Shown here piece by piece: positions 7,167 to 13,459 of a DNA stretch of 13,742 nt (positions within the stretch are counted from its first letter, which is position 1; the number at the start of each line of letters is the position of its first letter). The notes under the pieces were generated by a model. It saw only the letters and a list, made by a program, of their open reading frames with translations. It ran no database searches and was not told the DNA's origin. A program made the translations under genes and the position numbers. Source of the DNA: CAYMLL01 sp964390645 (GTDB taxonomy: Bacteria; Planctomycetota; UBA8108); assembly GCA_964390645.1 (NCBI GenBank), contig CAYMLL010000217.1, forward strand, positions 1 to 13,742, read 5' to 3'.

Positions 7167-9968
7167 GAGGGGGCCGAGCCGCGGGGGCCCCTCGAGGCCC
7201 GCCTCATCAGTCGACGAGGCATGTTCCAGCTCTTCCTCGCGGAATACGACGCGGCCCGAGAGTCCCTCGGTGAAGCGCTGTCGATCGCCGAGCAGACCGG
7301 GGATCGTGAGCTCGAGGCGGCCTCCTTGCAGCTCATCGGCACGGGCCATTACCTGCAGGGAGATTACGACGACGCGCTGAGACCCTTCGAGCGCGCCCTC
7401 ACGATTCGACGGGACCTCGCAGACCACTACCGGGCCGGCTCTCTCGAGTCGAATATCGGCCTGATCCACTTCGACCGCGGCCTTCTCACCGCCGCCGAGG
7501 AGCGCTTCCAGAGCTCACTCAAGTGCTTCCGTCGCGCCGGCGTCCGCGCGGGCGAGGCCGGCAACCTCGTCAACCTCGGTCTCGTCCACACGAACATGGG
7601 CCGCTTCGAGCGCGCGCTCGACTACATCTCGCAGTCGCTCGAGATCCGTCGCGAGATCGGCGACCGTCGCGAAATCGGCACCGACCTCGGCAACCTCGCG
7701 GAGGTGTGGATGCGCATCGGGCTGTTCGATCGCACCACGCCGCTGCTCGACGAGGCCATCGAGATCGCCCGAAGGGTCGAGAACTACCTCTCCCTGTCGA
7801 TCAACGAGTCACGGCGAGGCCTCGTCGAGCTGCTGCAAGGCGACGCGGAGTCCGCGAGCGTCCGGCTGGACTCCGCGAGGGAGCTGGTCGAGCGCGTCGG
7901 CGGTCACTCGCAGAAGATCGCCGTCTGGACAACCCTCGCACGATGCCGCCTGCGGGTCGAGGACGCGGACGCCGCGCTCACCCTGATCGACACGGCGCTG
8001 GAGCTGGCACGGCGCGCCAGCATCCGCAACGCGACCGTCGAGCTGAGCGGCCTTCGTGCGCGTGCGCTTCTCGACCTCGAACGCCTCGCCGAAGCCGACG
8101 AGACCTCCGCCGAGGCCGTCAGCGCGCTGGAGGAGTTCCCCGGCTGGCTCGACTGCTCGCAGGAAGTCTGGTTCACACGCTACCTGACTCTCGACGCGCT
8201 GCACCGTCGCGGCAACCCGGACGTCGACCCCGACGCCGCGCTGCGCCGGGCACACGACTGGCTCCACCGCAAGGCCGACGCCTTCGAGGACAGCGAGCTG
8301 CGCCGTGCGTTTCTCGAGAACATCTCCGCCCATCGCGAGCTCGAGCGCCTCCACCGGGAGCTCGAGACCCGCGTACGCGAGGAGACGACGAAGCGCGAAC
8401 GCTCGTTCTACGAGATCGCCAGGAGCCTGACGTCGATACTCGAGCTCGATCCGCTTCTTGATCGTCTCCTGGAGCTCGCGATCGCGACAACGCAAGCGGA
8501 GAAGGGGCTCATCCTCCTGCGGTCCAGGGACGGCAAGCTGACGACGCGCGCGGCTCGCGGCATGCCGAAGGAGTCCGTCGAGGACGCCGCCGAGATCTGC
8601 CAGAGCGTCATCGCCGATGTCACGACCGGCGCCGAGCCGGTGCTGGCGACGGACGCGAGTTCCGACGATCGGTTCCGGGATCGAAACAGCATCATCTCGT
8701 TCCGGATTCGCACGCTGATGTGCGTCCCGCTCGCGCGGCGCGACGAGGTACTCGGCGCGGTCTACGTCGACGGTCGAGGATCATCGAAGTTCTCGACGGA
8801 CGACCTCGACTACCTTGTCTCCTTCGCCCAGATCGCCGCGATTGCAGTCGACAACGCACGACTGATGGGAGGGCTCCGGCGAGAGAATCATGACCTGCGC
8901 CAGGAGTTCGACACGCGCCATCGATTCGAGAACCTGGTCTGCCGGAGCCCGGCGATGGAGCAGCTCGCGCACGTTGTCGACAAGGTCGCACGGACGGAGG
9001 TGTCGGTGCTGCTCGCCGGAGAGACAGGAACCGGAAAGTCGGTCATCGCGCGGGCCGTGCATCTGGCGAGCCCGCGCCACGAACGTCCCTTTGTCACCGT
9101 CGACTGCGGCGCGCTCCCCGAGAATCTCCTGGAGAGCGAGCTCTTCGGCCACAGGAAGGGGGCCTTCTCCGGCGCGGTCTCCGACCGTGTCGGCCTCATC
9201 GAGGAGGCGCAGGGCGGCACGCTCTTTCTCGACGAGATCACCAACACGACGCTCGACCTCCAGGCGAAGCTGCTGCGAGTGCTGCAGGAGGGCGAGATCC
9301 GCCGGGTCGGCGACAACGATGTCCGCAAGGTCGACGTGCGCGTCCTCGCGGCGACGAACACATCGCTGCGCGAGGCGGTCGACGCGGGACGCTTCCGAGA
9401 GGATCTCTACTACCGCCTCGACGTCCTGCCGATCGAGGTGCCGCGGCTCCGTGACCGTCGCGAGGACATTCCGGCTCTCGCGGTGCACTTTCTCGACAGG
9501 AGCAGCAAGCGCGCCGGCAAGCCCTTCGCCGGCTTCACCGAGGACGCGATGCGCCTCCTCGAGAACGCTCGCTGGAAGGGAAACGTCCGGGAGCTCGAGA
9601 ACATGGTCGAGAAGATCGTCGTCCTCTGCGACGACGATCGCGTCAGCGGTGAGTTCGTCCGCAGGCTGCTGCCCCGGGGTGAAGAGATCCAAGGAGAACA
9701 CTCGATCGCCGCCACTGCGCCGGCCCCGACGTCTGCTGGCGCAAGCCCCCGACCCGATGCGGCGGACGACGTGACGTTAGAGGAGTTCGATCGACTCTGG
9801 CTCGATGCGGAGCGGCGCTTCCTCCTCGAGCTGGTCGAGCGATCGAGCTGGAACCTCTCCGCCGCGGGCCGGCTCGCCGGGGTTCGCAATCGCAACACGC
9901 TGGTATCGCGACTCAAGAAGCACGGACTTTCGCGCCCGACAGCAAGAAGGGAAAACGACTCGCCGTGA
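7167..9968 (+). CDS. Ser/Thr kinase-ATPase-TPR-GAF-sigma-54 regulator, C-terminal part
   Basis: Continuation of the gene at 4580; the frame is open back to 7116 but only sequence from 7167 is trustworthy. Numbered in the joined protein: TPR repeats at about 812-1190 (typical AASLQLIGTGHYLQGDYDDAL and AGNLVNLGLVHTNMGRFERAL units), a helical linker, a GAF domain at about 1235-1380 (ends SFAQIAAIAVDNARL), and a sigma-54 AAA+ domain at about 1400-1650. The AAA+ domain has Walker A GETGTGKS (9018-9041), the sigma-54 contact loop as GAFSGA rather than GAFTGA (9159-9176), Walker B GGTLFLDE, and the FREDLYYRL and WKGNVRELEN motifs. A Fis-type helix-turn-helix closes it (SWNLSAAGRLAGVRNRNTL, about 9847-9905). 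The protein should activate sigma-54 promoters in response to GAF ligand, TPR partner or phosphorylation. There is no receiver domain. The stop (9966-9968) overlaps the GTG of the next gene. Confidence 0.9.
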   Translation, partial: EGAEPRGPLEARLISRRGMFQLFLAEYDAARESLGEALSIAEQTGDRELEAASLQLIGTGHYLQGDYDDALRPFERALTIRRDLADHYRAGSLESNIGLIHFDRGLLTAAEERFQSSLKCFRRAGVRAGEAGNLVNLGLVHTNMGRFERALDYISQSLEIRREIGDRREIGTDLGNLAEVWMRIGLFDRTTPLLDEAIEIARRVENYLSLSINESRRGLVELLQGDAESASVRLDSARELVERVGGHSQKIAVWTTLARCRLRVEDADAALTLIDTALELARRASIRNATVELSGLRARALLDLERLAEADETSAEAVSALEEFPGWLDCSQEVWFTRYLTLDALHRRGNPDVDPDAALRRAHDWLHRKADAFEDSELRRAFLENISAHRELERLHRELETRVREETTKRERSFYEIARSLTSILELDPLLDRLLELAIATTQAEKGLILLRSRDGKLTTRAARGMPKESVEDAAEICQSVIADVTTGAEPVLATDASSDDRFRDRNSIISFRIRTLMCVPLARRDEVLGAVYVDGRGSSKFSTDDLDYLVSFAQIAAIAVDNARLMGGLRRENHDLRQEFDTRHRFENLVCRSPAMEQLAHVVDKVARTEVSVLLAGETGTGKSVIARAVHLASPRHERPFVTVDCGALPENLLESELFGHRKGAFSGAVSDRVGLIEEAQGGTLFLDEITNTTLDLQAKLLRVLQEGEIRRVGDNDVRKVDVRVLAATNTSLREAVDAGRFREDLYYRLDVLPIEVPRLRDRREDIPALAVHFLDRSSKRAGKPFAGFTEDAMRLLENARWKGNVRELENMVEKIVVLCDDDRVSGEFVRRLLPRGEEIQGEHSIAATAPAPTSAGASPRPDAADDVTLEEFDRLWLDAERRFLLELVERSSWNLSAAGRLAGVRNRNTLVSRLKKHGLSRPTARRENDSP

Positions 9969-10378
9969 ACCGAGATGACGAAACGCAGGTCGCACGGAAA
10001 ATCGGGCTGAGCTCGGCACGTCGTCACATTTTCCTCTGTTGTGACCCGACGAAGCCGAAGTGCTGCGACAGGGAGCGTTCGATCGCCGCATGGAAGCATC
10101 TCAAGCGCCGCCTGAAGGACCTCGGAGCCGCCAGGCGAGGCGAAGTGCAACGCACGAAGGCGGACTGTCTGCGGATCTGCACCGGCGGCCCGATCGCCGT
10201 CGTCTACCCCGAAGGCGCCTGGTACCGTGAGTGTGATCAGGCGAATCTCGACCGCGTCATCGACGAGCACCTCGTCGGCGGAGAGGTGGTCGAGGATCTG
10301 CTCATCGGCCGATTCCCGCTCGACACGCCGTCTCAGGACACCCCGTCTCGGGACACCCCGGCCACTCGCCGCGGCTGA
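9965..10378 (+). CDS. (2Fe-2S) ferredoxin with thioredoxin-like fold
   Basis: 137 residues. The GTG at 9965-9967 overlaps the preceding TGA in a GTGA arrangement, which suggests translational coupling to the regulator gene; a weak purine-rich AAGGGA lies upstream. The body HIFLCCDPTKPKCC (21-34), RTKADCLRICTGGPIAVVYPEG (63-84) and WYREC (86-90) is the pattern of thioredoxin-like (2Fe-2S) ferredoxins. Cysteines C25/C26, C33/C34, C68, C72 and C90 are available; cluster ligands in this family come from the first cysteine cluster and the CxxxC pair. The C-terminus carries a short tandem DTPS(Q/R) repeat that looks dispensable. It should be a soluble electron carrier; partner proteins are not evident. 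It ends 3 nt before the stop of the convergent msrB. Confidence 0.88.
   Translation: MNRDDETQVARKIGLSSARRHIFLCCDPTKPKCCDRERSIAAWKHLKRRLKDLGAARRGEVQRTKADCLRICTGGPIAVVYPEGAWYRECDQANLDRVIDEHLVGGEVVEDLLIGRFPLDTPSQDTPSRDTPATRRG
10322..10363 (+). repeat. 15-bp tandem repeat in the ferredoxin C-terminus
   Basis: Two 15-bp units (10322-10336 and 10337-10351) and a partial third (10352-10363) differ at a few bases and encode DTPSQ, DTPSR and DTPA. The repeat is in frame and follows the conserved ferredoxin body, so it lengthens a tail outside the fold. Slippage or local duplication is the simple explanation. Confidence 0.7.
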
Positions 10379-10381
10379 CGC

Positions 10382-10942
10382 TCACTCCGAGCTCGAGTCC
10401 TCTGCCTTCTTGAGGCCGAGACTGACCGAGTTGATGCAGTAGCGCAAGCCGGTGGGCGCCGGTCCATCCTCGAAGACGTGGCCGAGATGGCCGTTGCAGC
10501 GCGCACAGTGCACCTCGGTGCGCACGGAGAAGAAGCTCCGGTCGGACTCGGTGCCGATCGCGTCCGCGGCGACCGGCTGGTAGAAGCTCGGCCAGCCGGT
10601 GCCCGACTCGTACTTGGCTTCGGAGTCGAACAGCTCGTTGCCGCAAGCGGCACAGACGTAGGTGCCCTTCTCCTTCGAATTCCAGTACTCGCCGGTGAAG
10701 GCCCGCTCGGTGCCCTGCTTGCGCAGGACGCGGTACTGCTCCGCAGTCAGCTTCTCACGCCACTCAGCGTCGCTCAGCGCCGTCTTCTGCTCGGTATCAC
10801 CGCTGACCGCGTCACCGCTACCCGTATCGTTCATCACGTCTCCCTCGCTCACCGCCGACCGCGAGCGTCCCACACCGTCACAACCGATCACGCTCTGGAC
10901 CGCGACGACGATTGCCAGCGTCCATGCATTACTTCGCCACAT
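10382..10942 (-). CDS. msrB: Lipoprotein peptide-methionine (R)-S-oxide reductase MsrB
   Basis: 186 residues from the ATG at 10940-10942, preceded by AGGA (10952-10955) at 9 nt. The frame is open 27 codons further upstream, but that extension would bury the signal sequence. The first 21 residues form a lipoprotein signal with lipobox VIGC (Cys21), then a Ser/Gly/Asp-rich linker, then a complete MsrB domain at about 58-178. Zinc-binding pairs CAAC (97-100) and CARC (146-149), the GWPSF substrate motif, GHLGHVF and the catalytic Cys169 in RYCINS are all present. MsrB reduces methionine-R-sulfoxide in proteins; the lipobox places this one outside the cytoplasm, anchored to a membrane. It lies 77 nt downstream of the CehA/McbA-like gene on the same strand and may be cotranscribed, though a small hairpin stands between them. 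Confidence 0.94.
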   Translation of the reverse strand: MWRSNAWTLAIVVAVQSVIGCDGVGRSRSAVSEGDVMNDTGSGDAVSGDTEQKTALSDAEWREKLTAEQYRVLRKQGTERAFTGEYWNSKEKGTYVCAACGNELFDSEAKYESGTGWPSFYQPVAADAIGTESDRSFFSVRTEVHCARCNGHLGHVFEDGPAPTGLRYCINSVSLGLKKAEDSSSE

Positions 10943-10988
10943 TCTCTTCGATCCTCGGTCTCCGTATCTTTCCAGGAAACTGCACGAC

Positions 10989-11003
10989 GGCGAGGGGCTC
11001 GCC
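10989..11003 (-). terminator. Short GC hairpin between the CehA/McbA-like gene and msrB
   Basis: GGCGAG (10989-10994) and CTCGCC (10998-11003) are perfect reverse complements around a 3-nt loop. In the direction of transcription there is no following run of U, so it is at best a weak or factor-dependent terminator, or a processing/attenuation hairpin. In such GC-rich sequence a stem of this size can arise by chance. Confidence 0.25.
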
Positions 11004-11019
11004 CTCACGCTCGGCATCT

Positions 11020-12441
11020 TCACTTCTTCTTCGCCTTCCCCTTCTTCTTCCTGGCGCGCGCCGCCCGCTCGATCTCGCGGCGATCGCGAGCCGTGATGAC
11101 GTCGATCGGCGGCACGCCCCGCAGATATTCGCCGACACCTCGGTCGTCTCCCTCATCCGACCGTGTGAGAATCTCGTTCAGCTCACCGTCCGCCTGCGCC
11201 TGGAGCCGATCATAGAGCTCTTGCAGCGCGGATTCCAGACGCCGCCGCAGGAGACTCGCGGTCTGCACCGCCACCGCCTCGTCGTAGGTCGCAAGAGCCG
11301 CCCGCAGCTTGCGCCCGTCGGCGCCGTGCTCGTCAACGAGGCGCTCCGCATAGCCGTATGCGCTCGTGAACTCGCCGTCTCCGTCTCCGTCGATCCACAC
11401 CGGATTGGTGGCGCCGATCACGTAGCGATCGGCCTCCCCCCAGGTCCAGTACGTGGCATCGAGCGGCGGACCGGTCGCGACGACGACCAGATGAGCATCT
11501 CGGTGCGGCGTAGTGAACTTCAGTGTCCGGCGGTACTTGACGACGTCGTCCGCCCCGTGCTCGATCTTCTCGCTCCGGACCTTCTCGCCGTTGAGGTAGA
11601 GGTCGACGCGGTCGGCGGCGATCCACCTCGGCGCCTGCACCTCGACCTCGACGTCGATCTCGTCGCCGAGTCCCGTCGCGAGGTCACCGACCACGAACCT
11701 CCCGTCGACGCGCACCTTCGCAAGCAGACCCATGCTGACGAGGAGGCGACCTGCGAGAAAGCTGTCGACCACGCTGGCGACGTCGATTCTGTCGGGGTCG
11801 TCGGTCGCACTCTCGATGTAGGTACGGCACTGCCCAATCGGGTGATCGACCGTGTGCGAGTCGGCGCCCGCAACCGCCGCGATTCGATAGCCGCGGTTGA
11901 GGAGCGCGAACCAGTCGGTGAAGTTGAGCGCCGGCGTCTTCAGCAGACCCTTGCCGTTGAGGACCTCGACGGCGTCGAGCCCGATCCACGGATCGTCGCC
12001 AGGCATCTCGCCGGAGACCGGGTGAATCTTCATCGCCTTCCACGGACCCTCGTCGAAGCTCGGTCGACGCGGGTGATTCGCGATGACGACGCGCACTCCC
12101 GGGGTTGCCCGCAGCCCCTTGATCAGCTGCACCCAGTCCTCGTGCTTGTGATTCGCCGGCTTCGCCTGCCCATCGATCGGGAAGGCGTTGAAGTGACCGA
12201 TCGACGTCGTGAACTCGTTGCCGATGATCGATCGGTAGCGCCCCTTGACCCCCACTCTCTTCTCGACGGGGCGATAGTCGGTGTGGTGATTGTGATCCGT
12301 CGCGACAGCCACCTCTACCCCCTCGCCCGCGATCGTCACGACGCGCTCCTCGACGCTGGCATCGCCGTGCTTGCTGTAGGTCAACGTGTGGACGTGGGTA
12401 TCACCCGCGAGGTAGCCGGTGGTGTGCGGCGGCCCCGCCCC
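11020..12441 (-). CDS. CehA/McbA-like PHP-domain metallohydrolase, C-terminal part (cut by gap 2)
   Basis: This part carries the catalytic PHP-type fold: HxH in GDTHVHTLTYSKHGD just after the gap, ATDHNHHTDY, NEFTTSIGHFNAFP, VVIANHPRRP and GADSHTVDHP (near 11850-11876). Together these give the His/Asp/Glu set expected for a di- or trinuclear metal site. After the PHP domain a beta-sandwich segment follows (VEVEVQAPRWIAADRVDLYLNG), then a DGDGDGE acidic turn and an alpha-helical tail ending in a Lys-rich RARKKKGKAKKK. The CehA/McbA family includes a carbaryl hydrolase and amide hydrolases, but most members have no known substrate. The stop is TGA at 11020-11022. Frame and content show it continues the fragment at 12521-13267 across gap 2; the joined protein would have about 719 residues. 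It shares its C-terminal region with the fragment at 102-635. Confidence 0.87.
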   Translation of the reverse strand, partial: GAGPPHTTGYLAGDTHVHTLTYSKHGDASVEERVVTIAGEGVEVAVATDHNHHTDYRPVEKRVGVKGRYRSIIGNEFTTSIGHFNAFPIDGQAKPANHKHEDWVQLIKGLRATPGVRVVIANHPRRPSFDEGPWKAMKIHPVSGEMPGDDPWIGLDAVEVLNGKGLLKTPALNFTDWFALLNRGYRIAAVAGADSHTVDHPIGQCRTYIESATDDPDRIDVASVVDSFLAGRLLVSMGLLAKVRVDGRFVVGDLATGLGDEIDVEVEVQAPRWIAADRVDLYLNGEKVRSEKIEHGADDVVKYRRTLKFTTPHRDAHLVVVATGPPLDATYWTWGEADRYVIGATNPVWIDGDGDGEFTSAYGYAERLVDEHGADGRKLRAALATYDEAVAVQTASLLRRRLESALQELYDRLQAQADGELNEILTRSDEGDDRGVGEYLRGVPPIDVITARDRREIERAARARKKKGKAKKK

Positions 12442-12520
12442 NNNNNNNNNNTGGCAAGACACGATTCTTTGCGCAGCAACTTCCAGGAGGGCCCATCAGG
12501 TCCCGGGGGGGGGCCCCCCC
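12442..12520. other. Scaffold gap 2 with noisy flank inside the CehA/McbA-like gene
   Basis: Ten Ns (12442-12451) are followed by about 50 nt of sequence with no coding continuity (12452-12504) and then long G and C homopolymers. CCCCGCCCC ends the left contig (12433-12441) and recurs at 12521-12529; on the minus strand both are read in frame as Gly-Ala-Gly. The 88-nt offset accounts for the frame change between the two gene halves. The overlap is short and low-complexity, so this closure is less certain than the first. Confidence 0.6.
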
Positions 12521-13267
12521 CCCCGCCCCCGGGGGGCGCCCGAGACTCCTCATCTCCTCCCCGGCGAGCTCGAGATCGACGCGACCGAGACCGTACTCGA
12601 AGCCACGTGTCGCGTAGATTCGATAATGTCCGGCCGGGAGAAGCAGGTCGAGCTTGCCGTCGAGGGTGTAAACAACGCCCTTGCGCACCGCGACCCGATC
12701 GTGCTTCTCGATGTGGAGGTCGATGCGCTCCTCCTTCTTCCTCGACGATCCGCTGACGCGGGTCACCGTGATCCGACACGGCAGCGGTGAGGAGTCTGCC
12801 GCGTCACGAACACGAACCTTGACCTCGACGAGCCGCAGCGCTGACGCCAGCGACCGGGCCTCGAGCCGGACCGGACCGATCCAGATGTCGTCCGTGTTCT
12901 TCTTCTCTGTTTGCACCGTGAAGATGTTCTTGCCGTCGAGGAGAAAGCCGGGCGGGACCTTGAGAATCTGGTTGCGCTCGCCCTTTCCCGTCTCGAGTGA
13001 ACCGACCTCCTTGCCGTTCAGGAGCAGCTTCCACGAATTGCCGACCTCACCCGAGCGCACCCGCAACACGTGCTCGGTGTTGTTCGCGCGCGCTGTGAAC
13101 TCGATCTCCAGACGGCGCCGGTGATGCGGCTTCACGGCCGTGAACTCCTTCCACCCCTTCTTCTCGCTGTCGCCGAGGTGAAAGACAGCATCGGTGATCT
13201 CGACGCTCCGGAACTTCGCCGGCGCCGGAACCGTCAAGAGAGCGCAGAGGAGGACCGACGAGTGCAT
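12521..13267 (-). CDS. CehA/McbA-like PHP-domain metallohydrolase, N-terminal part
   Basis: The ATG at 13265-13267 is chosen because it opens a signal peptide (MHSSVLLCALLTVPAPA) and has AGGG (13277-13280) 9 nt upstream; the frame is open a further 35 codons without a sensible protein. The mature region is a beta-rich, carbohydrate-binding-like domain (RSGEVGNSWKLLLNGKEVG, then GFLLDGKNIFTVQTEKKNTDD). A second beta domain with LLLPAGHYRIYATRGFEYG follows, the segment that in this family directly precedes the PHP domain. Sequence becomes unreliable below about 12541. The protein should be exported. It is divergent from the OsmC-family gene, with 192 nt between starts. It forms a single gene with 11020-12441. 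Confidence 0.82.
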
Positions 13268-13271
13268 GGAC

Positions 13272-13292
13272 AATTGCCCTGACGTCGCAATT
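13272..13292. repeat. Inverted repeat AATTGC-N9-GCAATT over the ribosome binding site of the CehA/McbA-like gene
   Basis: Six-base arms 13272-13277 and 13287-13292 are exact reverse complements. On the minus-strand transcript the hairpin would place most of the AGGG ribosome binding site (13277-13280) in its 9-nt loop, 4 nt before the start codon. It could instead be an operator between the divergent genes. The AT-rich arms stand out from the GC-rich surroundings. Confidence 0.35.
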
Positions 13293-13444
13293 CGTGCCTT
13301 GTTCGAGTAGCCTGACCGACCGCAGGGGCAGGACCCTCTGATGGATTGTCGCGCATCACGCCAGCTTCGCAAGCTCCAACGACCTCACCGCGACACGGCG
13401 GGTCCCCCACCACCACGCACACCGCAAGAATCGACAAGCCCCGG

Positions 13445-13450
13445 AAAGGA
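13445..13450 (+). promoter_or_regulatory. Ribosome binding site of the OsmC-family gene
   Basis: AAAGGA lies 9 nt before the ATG at 13460 and fixes that start over the in-frame start at 13346. The extra 38 residues from 13346 would be Pro/Thr/Arg-rich and unlike the family. Confidence 0.65.
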
Positions 13451-13459
13451 CTGCGGCCG

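Noticed and set aside
10322..10363. CRISPR-like or regulatory repeat array
   Set aside because: Only two and a partial third 15-bp unit, directly adjacent without spacers and in frame with the ferredoxin; it is a coding tandem repeat.
12500..12541. Strong GC hairpin terminator
   Set aside because: The G and C runs lie in the middle of a gene beside the scaffold gap and look like assembly or sequencing noise.
10912..12756. Long plus-strand open frame opposite the CehA/McbA-like gene and msrB upstream region
   Set aside because: It reads through a scaffold gap and lacks recognisable motifs, while the minus-strand frame holds complete PHP metal-binding motifs.
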